Source of the DNA: Streptomyces colonosanans
Lineage (GTDB): Bacteria; Actinomycetota; Actinomycetes; Streptomycetales; Streptomycetaceae
DNA length: 64,000 bases
Assembly: GCF_001866645.1 (NCBI RefSeq)
Contig: NZ_MLYP01000013.1
Coordinates: forward strand, 62,001-126,000
Direction of reading: 5' to 3'
Shown here in pieces: positions 7,663 through 16,438 of the stretch (position 1 is the stretch's first letter; each line of letters begins with the position of its first letter). The position numbers and the translations under genes are program-made. The notes beneath the pieces are model-generated. The model was not told where the DNA came from and ran no database searches. It was given only the letters and a program-made list of their open reading frames with translations.

Positions 7663-8298
7663 TCAGCGCGTCCCGCTCACCCGGGAACGGCGGTACAGGA
7701 TCGCCCCGCCGAGCACCAGGGCCGCGCTTCCCGCGAGCGCGGGCACGGTCGCGTCCGCGCCTGTGTGGGCGAGCGTGGCCGCCACGGGCTGTGCATCGAA
7801 CTGCGTCTCGGGGGGTGCGACGGGCCGTGGAGCGTGGTGGCGGTGAGGCTGGTTGCCCGGGGCGTTCGTGGAGGTGTTGCCGGTGGCCTCGTTGCCGACG
7901 CCGGCCACGCTCACCGAGTTGCCGCTGATGTTCACCGGAAGGTCGACCGGCAGTTGCACCTCGTTACCGGAGAGCATGCCCGGTGAATCCGTTCCCCGGC
8001 TGTGCGCGAACGCGCCGCCCCGAGGGGTCGTGCGGTTCGCCGGACCGCCTTGGCGCGCGTCCCGGTTCGCGCAGGCGTTACCCGCGGCCGGGTTGAGAAG
8101 CCCCACCACGTTCACGGTGTTGCCGCACACGTTGACCGGTACGTGCACCGGGAGCTGGACAGTGTTGCCGGAGATCAGCCCGGGCGAACCCGCCGCAGTG
8201 CCCTCCGCCGCGGAGTCCGCGTGCGCGGGCAGCGCCACAGCCATCGCCCCCGAGGCGGCGGCCACGGCGATCAATCCATTCCGGGTAACCCGTTTCAT
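7663..8298 (-). CDS. Long chaplin with LAXTG sortase signal
   Basis: A 211-residue surface protein. It has a signal peptide (residues 1-28, ending AHA), a first chaplin domain (GLISGNTVQLPVHVPVNVCG, then a second cysteine in GNACAN), a second chaplin domain (MLSGNEVQLPVDLPVNISG, no cysteines), a proline/histidine-rich stalk, then the sorting motif LAHTG, a hydrophobic helix and the basic tail RRSRVSGTR. This is the architecture of the long chaplins ChpA-C, which are anchored to peptidoglycan by class E sortase and help coat aerial hyphae. The start was moved to the ATG preceded by GGCAGGGAA. The second domain lacks the usual cysteine pair. Confidence 0.93.
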   Translation of the reverse strand: MKRVTRNGLIAVAAASGAMAVALPAHADSAAEGTAAGSPGLISGNTVQLPVHVPVNVCGNTVNVVGLLNPAAGNACANRDARQGGPANRTTPRGGAFAHSRGTDSPGMLSGNEVQLPVDLPVNISGNSVSVAGVGNEATGNTSTNAPGNQPHRHHAPRPVAPPETQFDAQPVAATLAHTGADATVPALAGSAALVLGGAILYRRSRVSGTR

Positions 8299-8597
8299 CG
8301 GTTCCCTGCCTTCCACACATGGTCGCGGGCACTCGCCCGCACTCGATAAAACGCAGGCAAAGCATCCGAGTTATGGCTTATCCGCCTTTCACTCGATCGA
8401 GTGGCACGGTGATCGAACCATGGGAACACCGTCCTCGGGACGGATCCCACCGCGCCAGAAGGCCGACCGACGGTGGCGCACGGAGGGTACGCCACATCCG
8501 CGCGCCCCGCCCTCCCGGAGGCGCACCCCCGGGAGCCCGCCTATCGTGAGCGGAAGGCCGTCGCCGGATCCTCAGCCGGGGCGTCCCCGGAGGCACC

Positions 8598-10166
8598 ATG
8601 CTGTCCATGCGCAGACGCCGTGCGATCGCCACGGCGGCGGCCACGACCGCGGTGCTGGCCCTCTTGGGCACGGCGCTTCCGTCGGCGGTCGCGGCCGGCG
8701 GCGACCGCGACCTGTCTCGCTTCTACCGCCAGAAGATCTCCTGGTCCGCCTGCAAGGGCGAGGGCATGCCGAGAGACCTGCAGTGCGGGAAGGTGACGGT
8801 CCCCCTCGACTACGCGAGGCCTTCCGCCGGCACGCTCGACCTGGCGCTGGCCCGCTTCCCGGCGACCGGGGGGTCCCGGGGATCCGTACTGCTGAACTTC
8901 GGCGGCCCCGGCCGCGCGGGCGTTTCCCAACTCGCCTCGGCCGGATTGGAGTTCATGGACCTGGCGAAGTCCTACGACCTGGTGACGTTCGACCCGCGCG
9001 GTGTCGGCCGGTCCTCGCCCGTCAGCTGCGGAGAGGACACGGACGGGACGACGGGTACGACGGGTGTCCCCGCCGAAGAGAGCGATCCCCGGGCCGCTCT
9101 CCAGCAGATGCGAAAGTTGGCCGAGCAGTGCGCCCGGCACTCCGGGCCGGTACTGGCGCACATGGGGACCGTCGACGCCTCCCGCGATCTGGACGTGATG
9201 CGCCAGGCCCTCGGCGACAAGAAACTGAACTACCTCGGCTTCTCCTACGGCACGCGGCTGGGCGCGGTGTACGCGGCCCAGTTCCCGACGAAGGTGGGCC
9301 GGATGGTGCTCGACGGTGTGGACACGCTCACCGAGCCCCTGGCTGAGCAGGGCCTGGCGGGCGCGCGGGGTCAGCAGATCGCCCTGGAGGACTTCCTCGC
9401 CTGGTGCGTCAAGAACGTGGCCTGCCCCTTCGGACAGGACGCGCGTTCGGCCCGGGAGCAGGTGGTCCGGCTCGTCGACTCGCTGGACAGGAACCCCGTA
9501 CCGACCGCCCTCGGCCTGCCGTTCTCGGGGCAGGACCTGGTCGACGGGATCGGGCAGGCACTGTTCAGCGAGCGGCTGTGGCCGGCGCTGGAGCAGGCGC
9601 TGTCCCGGCTCGTGGAGAAGGGCGACCCCGGCGGGATCATGCGCTTCTCCAGCGGCGCCCTGGCCGTGCCGTCCGCCCGTGAGACCGGTGGCGGGCTCGT
9701 CGACCCCGCGGACGTGCCCGACGACAACCTGCCGGCCGCGCTGATGGCCGTCAACTGCGCGGACGACCCGGACCGGCCGAGCGCCGACCGGATCGTCCAG
9801 GACCTCCCCCGGCTGCGCAGCCGCTACGAGGAGGCGTCCCCGGTCTTCGGACCGCACCGCCTCTCGCAGGTGCTGATGTGCTACGGACGTCCCCCGGGCA
9901 CCGACTTCATCCGGAAGGAGGTGAAGGACGTCCACACCGCGAAGATGCTGCTCGTCGGCACACGCGGGGATCCTGCGACCCCGTACCGCTGGACGCTGGA
10001 GACCGCCAGGCGCCTCGGCCCGTCGGCAGTGGTCCTCGACAACAAGGGTGAGGGCCACACCGGATACACGTCCTCCAGGTGCGTTCACGCGAAGGTCGAC
10101 GCCTTCCTCCTGGACGGCACGTTGCCTGCCGACGGCAGCACGTGCGGTTCGGAACGACCGCACTGA
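8598..10166 (+). CDS. Secreted alpha/beta hydrolase, tripeptidyl aminopeptidase (Tap/SlpD) family
   Basis: A 522-residue exported hydrolase. A signal peptide spans about residues 1-33 (RRRR, then a hydrophobic core, AVAA). The fold shows the oxyanion loop NFGGPG, the strand VTFDPRGVGRSSP, the nucleophile elbow GFSYGT, and near the C-terminus GEGHTGYTSSRC with the catalytic His. The C-terminal TAP-like domain is typical of Streptomyces tripeptidyl aminopeptidases and SlpD/SlpE, which trim N-terminal tripeptides from secreted proteins. Exact specificity is not predictable. Transcription probably ends at the hairpin three bases past the stop. Confidence 0.9.
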   Translation: MLSMRRRRAIATAAATTAVLALLGTALPSAVAAGGDRDLSRFYRQKISWSACKGEGMPRDLQCGKVTVPLDYARPSAGTLDLALARFPATGGSRGSVLLNFGGPGRAGVSQLASAGLEFMDLAKSYDLVTFDPRGVGRSSPVSCGEDTDGTTGTTGVPAEESDPRAALQQMRKLAEQCARHSGPVLAHMGTVDASRDLDVMRQALGDKKLNYLGFSYGTRLGAVYAAQFPTKVGRMVLDGVDTLTEPLAEQGLAGARGQQIALEDFLAWCVKNVACPFGQDARSAREQVVRLVDSLDRNPVPTALGLPFSGQDLVDGIGQALFSERLWPALEQALSRLVEKGDPGGIMRFSSGALAVPSARETGGGLVDPADVPDDNLPAALMAVNCADDPDRPSADRIVQDLPRLRSRYEEASPVFGPHRLSQVLMCYGRPPGTDFIRKEVKDVHTAKMLLVGTRGDPATPYRWTLETARRLGPSAVVLDNKGEGHTGYTSSRCVHAKVDAFLLDGTLPADGSTCGSERPH

Positions 10167-10168
10167 GC

Positions 10169-10186
10169 CGGGGCGCTGATGCCCCG
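10169..10186 (+). terminator. Hairpin terminator after the secreted hydrolase
   Basis: CGGGGC, a six-base loop, then GCCCCG, directly after the TGA of the hydrolase and between convergent genes. Confidence 0.55.
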
Positions 10187-10208
10187 ACGGGCGATGCCTG
10201 CCGCGGCG

Positions 10209-11459
10209 TCAGACCGGATCCCGGATGATCGGGCAGGTCATGCAGTGCCCGCCGCCCCGTCCTCGTCCCAGTTCCGCGCCGACAATGGTGATGACCTCCA
10301 CGCCCGCCTTGCGCAGGAGCGTGTTGGTCTGGGTGTTGCGGTCGTAGGTGAAGACCACGCCCGGCTCCACGGCGACCGCGTTGTTGCCGCTGTCCCACTG
10401 CTGGCGCTCGGAGGCGTACACGTCCCCGCCCGTCTCGACCACCCGCAGCCCGGGCAGGCGGAGCGCCTTGGCGACGACGTCCACGAAGGGGCGCGCGCCC
10501 TCGTCGACGGGTTCGATGCCCGGGGCCTGGTCGGCGGGCCGCAGGGAGAAGGTGTGGACGCCGTCCATGATGGCCGGGTAGAGCGTCACCAGGTCCCGGT
10601 CGGCGAAGGTGAAGACGGTGTCGAGGTGCATGGCGGAGCGCAGCTTCGGCATGCCGGCCACGATGACGTGCTCGGCGGCACCGTTCCGGAACAGGGCCGC
10701 CGCGACCTGGGTGATCGCCTGCCGTGAGGTGCGTTCGCTCATGCCCATCAGTACGACACCGCCGCCGACCGGCATGATGTCTCCGCCCTCGAACGTGGCC
10801 TGTCCCCAGTCGAGTTCGGGGTCACCCCACCAGACGGTGGACCCCGCGAAGTCGGGGTGGAAGGCATAGACCGCCTTCATCAGCAGGGTCTCGTCATGGC
10901 GGGCGGGCCAGTACAGCGGGTTGAGGGTGAGTCCGCCGTACAGCCAGCACGTCGTGTCGCGGGTGTAGAGCGTGTTGGGCAGCGGCGGCATCAGGTACTC
11001 GCGCGCGCCGGTGGACTCGCGGGCCAGGGCGATGTGGCCGGTGCGGTACGCGTCGGGCAGGTCAGTGGTGGCGAGGCCGCCGATCAGGTGTTCGGCGAGC
11101 CGGGCGGGATCGAGGGACTCCAGGAAGGCGCGGGTGGTGTCGACGAGCCCGAGCCCGACCTCGTTGGCGGTGATCTTCCGGTCCAGCAGCCAGTCCCGGG
11201 CCCCGGGGACGCTCATGGTCTGTGCGAGCAGGTCGTGCAACTCCACCACCTCGACGCCGCGCCCGCGCAGCTTGTCGACGAAGTCAGCGTGGTCGCGCTG
11301 GGCGTTCTCCACCCACATGACGTCGTCGAAGAGCAGTTCTTCGGCGTTGGTGGGGGTCAGCCTGCGGTGGGCGAGACCGGGCGCGCAGACCAGTACCTTG
11401 CGCAGTCGCCCGACCTCGGAGTGCACACCGTACGCGGGGCGGGAGTCTTGACGGGTCAC
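10209..11459 (-). CDS. arcA: Arginine deiminase
   Basis: A 416-residue enzyme that hydrolyses L-arginine to citrulline and ammonia. Family motifs are complete: the N-terminal [14 protein letters not shown], the substrate loops [11 protein letters not shown] and [21 protein letters not shown] with the catalytic His, and the nucleophile Cys406 in [10 protein letters not shown], at the same position as in characterised enzymes. Translation starts at GTG with AAAGG six bases upstream. No ornithine carbamoyltransferase, carbamate kinase or antiporter is adjacent, so this is a lone arcA, as is usual in Streptomyces, rather than an arcABCD fermentation operon. Confidence 0.95.
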   Translation of the reverse strand: MTRQDSRPAYGVHSEVGRLRKVLVCAPGLAHRRLTPTNAEELLFDDVMWVENAQRDHADFVDKLRGRGVEVVELHDLLAQTMSVPGARDWLLDRKITANEVGLGLVDTTRAFLESLDPARLAEHLIGGLATTDLPDAYRTGHIALARESTGAREYLMPPLPNTLYTRDTTCWLYGGLTLNPLYWPARHDETLLMKAVYAFHPDFAGSTVWWGDPELDWGQATFEGGDIMPVGGGVVLMGMSERTSRQAITQVAAALFRNGAAEHVIVAGMPKLRSAMHLDTVFTFADRDLVTLYPAIMDGVHTFSLRPADQAPGIEPVDEGARPFVDVVAKALRLPGLRVVETGGDVYASERQQWDSGNNAVAVEPGVVFTYDRNTQTNTLLRKAGVEVITIVGAELGRGRGGGHCMTCPIIRDPV

Positions 11460-11722
11460 GATGAGCCTTTCCGGAGTGCGGCGGGGTCACGATCCGTCCC
11501 GGTGCCCTGCGCCAGGACGCCCGGAGCGGCACCGCCGAGCGCCCTGCCCCGGCCGCCCCCGTACGGCGCATGGGATGTCCTACGGCGGTCAGGTGCCGGC
11601 CTCCGTCGGCGATGCGGACGGTCACGGCCGACGGCCCGAGCGACATCGACAACCGATTATCTCGAATATTGTGTCGATTTGCCCCAAATGCCTTATCGGC
11701 GAATCCGCCCTATCGTGCTCAT

Positions 11723-12820
11723 ATGGAGCACGATCTGAGTCCCGCGACCCTCGCCGAGCTGCGGCGGCCACGCAGCTACCCCGCGGTGTCCGTGCTGACG
11801 CCGACGCACCGCCGTGGGCCCGACAACACCCAGGATCCGGTCCGGCTGCGCAATGTGGTGGCCGAGGCCAAGAAGCAGCTGGAGGCCGATCCCGCGGTCA
11901 CCCGGGAACGGCGCAACGATGTCGTCCGGCAGCTCGACCAGGCCCTTGCGGAGGTGGACTTGTCGCACGCGGAGGACGGCCTCGTCATCTTCGCCGCACC
12001 GGGCGAGCACCAGGTCTGGTCACTGGCCCGTACGGTGCCCGAGCGCGTGGTGCTCTCGGACACCTTCCTGACCCGCAACCTCGTCTCCGCACAGGCCGCC
12101 GAGCGGCCGTTCTGGGTGCTGTCGGCCGCGGCTGACCGGGTGACGCTGTGGAGCGGCAGCATCGACCGCGTCACCGAGGATCACACCGGCGGCTTCCCGC
12201 TGACCAGGAGCCGCGAGAATTTCGACGCCGAGCGCCGGGAGCAGATCGGCAACACGCCGAGCATCTTCCGCGACGAGGAAACACGCCATTTCCTGCGCGA
12301 GGCCGACACGGCGCTGAGCGCGGTACTGCGCGAGCACCCGCGCCCGGTGTACATCACCGGCGAGCCGACGGCGCTGTCCTGCCTCGACGAGGTCGGCACC
12401 GTCTCCAAGGACGCCGTCCATGTCCCGCACGGTGGCCTCGCCCACGGCACTCCAGACGCCGTGTGGCAGGCACTCCGGCCCGTGATCGAGGCCCATGACC
12501 GCCAGGACATCGACACGGTGAGCCGTGAGCTGGTGACCGCACGCGGCCGCAAGGCGTTCGCCGCCGGCGTCGACGAGGTCTGGCAGAACGCCTCCGACGG
12601 CCGCATCCACCTCCTCGCGGTCGAGGAGAACTATCGCGTGACGGTCCGCGATGACGCCGGTGACCATTTGGTGCCGGCCGAGAGCGGCGATCTTGACGCC
12701 CGCGAGGACATCGTGGACGAGATCGTCGAGCGCTGCCTGGACACCGGGGCCGAGGTCCACTTCGTTCCGGACGGCACGCTGGGCGACGCGCAGGGCATCG
12801 CCGGGGTGCTGCGCTACTGA
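11723..12820 (+). CDS. baeRF3-type protein (bacterial archaeo-eukaryotic release factor-like family)
   Basis: A 365-residue protein. Its N-terminal segment (LAELRRPRSYPAVSVLTPTHR), the middle region FWVLSAAADRVTLWSGS with EDHTGGFPL, and the C-terminal HLLAVEENYRVTVRDD and EVHFVPDGTLGDAQGIAGVLRY match the bacterial proteins related to archaeal/eukaryotic release factor eRF1 and Pelota (baeRF families). These were proposed from comparative genomics to act on ribosomes; biochemical roles are largely unknown. The ATG at 11723 opens the conserved N-terminus. It is divergent from arcA across 263 bases, which include an AT-rich promoter-like stretch near 11650-11700. Confidence 0.72.
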   Translation: MEHDLSPATLAELRRPRSYPAVSVLTPTHRRGPDNTQDPVRLRNVVAEAKKQLEADPAVTRERRNDVVRQLDQALAEVDLSHAEDGLVIFAAPGEHQVWSLARTVPERVVLSDTFLTRNLVSAQAAERPFWVLSAAADRVTLWSGSIDRVTEDHTGGFPLTRSRENFDAERREQIGNTPSIFRDEETRHFLREADTALSAVLREHPRPVYITGEPTALSCLDEVGTVSKDAVHVPHGGLAHGTPDAVWQALRPVIEAHDRQDIDTVSRELVTARGRKAFAAGVDEVWQNASDGRIHLLAVEENYRVTVRDDAGDHLVPAESGDLDAREDIVDEIVERCLDTGAEVHFVPDGTLGDAQGIAGVLRY

Positions 12821-13249
12821 GGCCCTGCCCGTGCTGCCCTCCCTCCCCGCCACCTGCCCCGCCGGGGACAGTCGGTGGAGAGGGGGGGCACCCTGTGACA
12901 AGTGGGGCCCGAGGGGGGTCCGTGGCTCAAGAAGCCGATGCCGCCGGGTCCGGCGGGGGGCGCTACGCGTGGTGAGCGGAGGCACCCACGCATGTGTCGA
13001 ACGCATATCTGAACATGGGACACACACGCCCGCACACCCCGTCGAGTACCGTACGTTACCTGCGACTTGACCACATCGGGCACGAGGGCTCTACATCCCG
13101 CACAGATACTCCACAGAGCCTGTGGCATATGCCAGAAGCACCACCGGATCGTGTGTTGCCAAATGCCTTACAGGGCATCGCAGGCTGTGCAACAGTCGTA
13201 ACGGCCCTTCCGCCAGCCTTTGTGGAACCGTCCCCGCATCGGAGTGCCC
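12821..13249. other. Long intergenic region upstream of the SpoIIE-type phosphatase
   Basis: These 429 bases hold no convincing coding frame. The right half is less GC-rich than the surroundings and contains two overlapping palindromes at 13111-13134 and a TTGACC hexamer near 13066 that could be a -35 element. The left half (12830-12970) is GC-rich and featureless. Confidence 0.4.
13111..13134. promoter_or_regulatory. Overlapping palindromes, possible operator
   Basis: CCACAG-AGC-CTGTGG (13111-13125) overlaps the perfect 12-bp palindrome TGGCATATGCCA (13123-13134). The pair sits about 115 bases upstream of the phosphatase start, in the likely promoter region. The TGGC half-sites resemble the published AdpA consensus loosely; that link is speculative. 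Confidence 0.4.
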
Positions 13250-14650
13250 ATGCCACCCCATCTCTCCGCGGACCCTTCATCCGCCCGGCCACCCGAGCGC
13301 GGCGCGGTCGATGCGCTCATCTCGCAGACACGGCGGCTGCGCGGCGAAGTGGACGCGGTACGACGGGAGGCCCTCGAGGACGGCTCGGAGCTGGAGACCC
13401 GTTGGCAGCGCGCACTGTGCGATCTGGCACTGCACCAACTCAGCGATGTCGATGAGCACTTGGCGCAGCTGCGGGACGGCCCGCCCCCCGTGGCGGTCGA
13501 GGACCGCGACGCCCCGGCCGTCCCGCCCGCGCGCCCGGCGGGCTCGTTGCTCAGCCGGGTCGGCAGCGCGGAGTGGAATCTACTGACGGACGAGGCGAGT
13601 TGGTCCGGGGAGCTGTACCGGATCCTCGGGCGCGACCCTGCCGCCCCCGCGCTCACCCTCGACGAGTTTCCCTCGCTGGTGCACGACGACGACCGGCCGC
13701 TGCTGACGGCGATGGTCACGGACTGCCTGATCGACGGCAAACCCATCGACGGGGAGTTCCGGATCCTGCGCCCCGACGGTGGGGCGCGCACCGTGCACAT
13801 GATGGGCGAGCCCGTGCTCGCCACCGACGGCAGCACCTCCTCGATGTGGGCCGTGCTGCGGGACGTCAGCGAGCTGCGCCGCTTCCGGCGAACCGTGGGC
13901 GAGGCCCGTGACTCACTGCAGCGCCACCGGTACCGAGCGCAGACCGAGCGCCGGGTCGCGGTCGCGTTACAGGAGGCCGTGCTGCCGCCATGGCACGGCT
14001 CCCTGCGGGTCCCGCAGCGGGGCCCGGGGACACTCGAACTGGCCGCCCACCACCTGCCGTCCTCCGCGGGCGCAGCGATCGGCGACTGGTACGACGCGCT
14101 CGAACTGCCCGACGGGGACACACTGCTCGCCGTCGGTGACCTCACCGGGAACGGGGTGTCCGCGGCCTCGGGCATGGCGACACTGGTCGGGGCCCTGCGC
14201 GGCATGGCCATGGCAGGCACCGAACCCGGCCCCCTGATGGGCCTGCTCAACCAGTTACTGGACGCCTCGACCCGGCCGTCCCTGGGCAGCGCCGTCTGCT
14301 GCCGTTACCGCCCCGCGACGCACACCCTGACCTGGGCGCAGGCAGGACACCCCGTCCCGCTGCTGTTCCGCGACGGGGCGGGGTGCGTGCCGGCGGCGCC
14401 GGACGGCGTACTGCTCGGGGCGACCTCGACAGCCACCTATGGACAGGCCGAAGTGACCCTGGAGAGAGGCGACCTGCTGCTCCTGCACACCGAGGGGCTA
14501 CTCCCGCGGTGCAGCGGCACGGCGGCCGTCCAGAGGCTGCTCGACCTGGCTCCGCGCTTCAGCGCAGCCCGTACGGCCCAGGACTGTGTACGGACCGTGG
14601 TGGAAGAGTTCGGCGAGGCCTGCGTGCTCGCCGCCAGGATCGTCTCCTGA
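13250..14650 (+). CDS. PAS-domain PP2C (SpoIIE-type) protein phosphatase
   Basis: A 466-residue predicted Ser/Thr phosphatase. Residues 20-90 form charged helices; about 95-215 are a PAS domain (AEWNLLTDEASWSGELYRILG, then FRILRPDGGARTVHMMGEPV); about 260-466 are the SpoIIE-type PP2C domain (GAAIGDWYDALELPDG, VGDLTGNGVSAASGM, WAQAGHPVPLLFRDG). Such enzymes dephosphorylate anti-anti-sigma factors in partner-switching networks. The late motif usually read as TDGL is HTEGLLP, with E for the metal-binding D, so metal binding may be weaker. The ATG at 13250 is preceded by GGAG at five bases. No anti-sigma partner is adjacent. Confidence 0.88.
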   Translation: MPPHLSADPSSARPPERGAVDALISQTRRLRGEVDAVRREALEDGSELETRWQRALCDLALHQLSDVDEHLAQLRDGPPPVAVEDRDAPAVPPARPAGSLLSRVGSAEWNLLTDEASWSGELYRILGRDPAAPALTLDEFPSLVHDDDRPLLTAMVTDCLIDGKPIDGEFRILRPDGGARTVHMMGEPVLATDGSTSSMWAVLRDVSELRRFRRTVGEARDSLQRHRYRAQTERRVAVALQEAVLPPWHGSLRVPQRGPGTLELAAHHLPSSAGAAIGDWYDALELPDGDTLLAVGDLTGNGVSAASGMATLVGALRGMAMAGTEPGPLMGLLNQLLDASTRPSLGSAVCCRYRPATHTLTWAQAGHPVPLLFRDGAGCVPAAPDGVLLGATSTATYGQAEVTLERGDLLLLHTEGLLPRCSGTAAVQRLLDLAPRFSAARTAQDCVRTVVEEFGEACVLAARIVS

Positions 14651-14705
14651 CGAGGGGACCACGGCCTCCTGGAGCCGGACCCTACGCTGCTTGCACAGAC
14701 CTCTC

Positions 14706-16205
14706 CTACGCCTGCGCGTCGTTGCCGCCTCTGGGCTTCGGCAGCCCCTTGGGCAAGGCCAATTCGATCTCCTCCCGCAGGTCCTGGATCTTCGGATAGC
14801 TGGAGTACTGGCCGGTGAGCCGGTACATCTCGCGCAGCCGGTCCCAGGTGCGGTGGGAGGAGTTCGCCCCCATCGACGTCAGGGCCAGACGTGCGTAGCG
14901 GTCCGCCTGCTCCGGGTCGTCGGCGATGAAGCACGCGGACGCGAGGGAGATGTGGTCGAAGATCTTCGACCGGTCCCGGCCGGTCCCGCGCAGCTCCAGC
15001 GCCTCCTTCGCGTGCCGCTGCGCGACGGCGGCCGCGCCCGGCTCGTGTTCGGCGAGAGTGCGATAGGCCAGCGCCTGCATGCCGTGCAGATCCGCCTCGT
15101 CGAACATCTGCATCCAGCTCGGCGGGGGCACATCCGCCTTGTCCGAGACGAACAGCTCCTCCGCCTCGCCGAGTGTGCGCCGCATGGCCTGACCCTTGCC
15201 CATCGAGGCCTGCGCCCAGGCCTCGATGGTGCTGAGCATGGCCTGAGTGCGGGGCAGCACCTGATCGCCGGAGCCGGACCTGGCGAGGTGCATCAGATCG
15301 AGTGCGTCGTCGGGTCGGCCGAGGTGCACCATCTGGCGGGCCGCGCGGGAGAGCGCCTCACCGGCACGAGGCCGGTCGCCGCCTTCACGGGCCGCGTGGG
15401 CGGCGATGACGAAGTACTTCTGTGCCGTGGGCTCCAGGCCGATGTCGTGCGACATCCAGCCGGCGAGGACGGCGAGGTTGGCGGCGACGCCCCACAGGCG
15501 CCGCTGCAGATGGTCGGGGTGCCGGTAGGAGAGCATGCCTCCCACTTCGTTGAGCTGTCCCACGACAGCCTTGCGCTGCAGCCCGCCGCCGCGGGCCGCG
15601 TCCCAGGCCCGGAACACCTCGACAGAGCGCTCCAGTTCCTCGACCTCCTGCGATCCGATGGGGGCGGCCTCGTAGCGGTCGTACCCAACTTGGTCGACAT
15701 GCAGGGGATCGTCGAATGAGGGAGTGTCGGCCGCGAGGGCCGGATCGGTGTGCAGCCAGTCGTGCATGGCGCTGCTGAGTGCTGATCCTGCGGCGAGCGC
15801 GGCGCCCGCGCCCACCAAGCCGCGTCGGTTGAGCATGAGGTCCATTCCCGTGAATTCGGTGAGGACCGCAGCAGTCCGCTCGGGCGCCCAGGGAACTCCG
15901 TCGGGGTGCTGGGCACGCCCTTCGTCACGCCGTTTTCCCGGGCGTCCGTGCCGGACCAGACCGAGGTCCTCGATGGTCACGACACGACCGAGTCGCTCGG
16001 TGAACAGCGCCGCCATCACCCGTGGCACGGGATCGCGCGGGATCTCTCCCATGTCGATCCAACGCCGCACCCGCGAGGTGTCGGTCGCCAGCTGGGGGTG
16101 GCCCATGGCCGCCGCCTGCCGGTTGACCAGCCTCGCGAGTTCACCCTTGGACCAGCCGGCCAGGCCGAACAGATCCGCGAGGCGGGTGTTGGGTTGTCTG
16201 CTCAC
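14706..16205 (-). CDS. NsdA-like regulatory protein with N-terminal HTH and TPR-like repeats
   Basis: A 499-residue protein. The N-terminus (NTRLADLFGLAGWSKGELAR to TSRVRRWIDMGEIPRDPVP) is an HTH-like domain characteristic of the actinobacterial NsdA/NsdB group. Next comes a hydrophobic MLNRRGLVGAGAALAAGSAL segment (about residues 150-175), then helical TPR-type repeats to the C-terminus. NsdA of Streptomyces coelicolor negatively regulates sporulation and antibiotic production; equivalence here is inferred from the motif, and NsdB or another paralogue is possible. The start is GTG at 16205 with GGGGG at seven bases. The gene is divergent from a kinase-like gene. Confidence 0.75.
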   Translation of the reverse strand: MSRQPNTRLADLFGLAGWSKGELARLVNRQAAAMGHPQLATDTSRVRRWIDMGEIPRDPVPRVMAALFTERLGRVVTIEDLGLVRHGRPGKRRDEGRAQHPDGVPWAPERTAAVLTEFTGMDLMLNRRGLVGAGAALAAGSALSSAMHDWLHTDPALAADTPSFDDPLHVDQVGYDRYEAAPIGSQEVEELERSVEVFRAWDAARGGGLQRKAVVGQLNEVGGMLSYRHPDHLQRRLWGVAANLAVLAGWMSHDIGLEPTAQKYFVIAAHAAREGGDRPRAGEALSRAARQMVHLGRPDDALDLMHLARSGSGDQVLPRTQAMLSTIEAWAQASMGKGQAMRRTLGEAEELFVSDKADVPPPSWMQMFDEADLHGMQALAYRTLAEHEPGAAAVAQRHAKEALELRGTGRDRSKIFDHISLASACFIADDPEQADRYARLALTSMGANSSHRTWDRLREMYRLTGQYSSYPKIQDLREEIELALPKGLPKPRGGNDAQA

Positions 16206-16438
16206 GTCAAGCCCCCAGGTTCTCGGCTGAGTTGACAGTAGCCCTCCGTCAGTTGCTTCGGGACTATTCGCCAGGGTTCGCCAGGGTGCGCCAGATGGTG
16301 TGCCACGGGGCATCGGGTGTCAGGTAGGAACGCGCCACCCCGACCCGGCCGCCGCAGGGGCATTCCCCAGGGTGCACCCGCGGCGGCCGGGTCGGGCGGC
16401 GCTGAACTCGCAGGCACACGAAGGGATCTGTCTCGCCT

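Noticed and set aside
10120..10212. TTGCCTGCCG and TGCCTGCCGCGGC similar to the MITE-like terminal repeat
   Set aside because: Only 10-13 bases match, one copy is inside the hydrolase coding sequence, and no second inverted end or target duplication is found.
10209..12820. An arginine-deiminase pathway operon (arcABCD)
   Set aside because: Only arcA is present; the neighbouring gene is a baeRF-type protein in the opposite orientation, and no carbamoyltransferase, carbamate kinase or antiporter is found.
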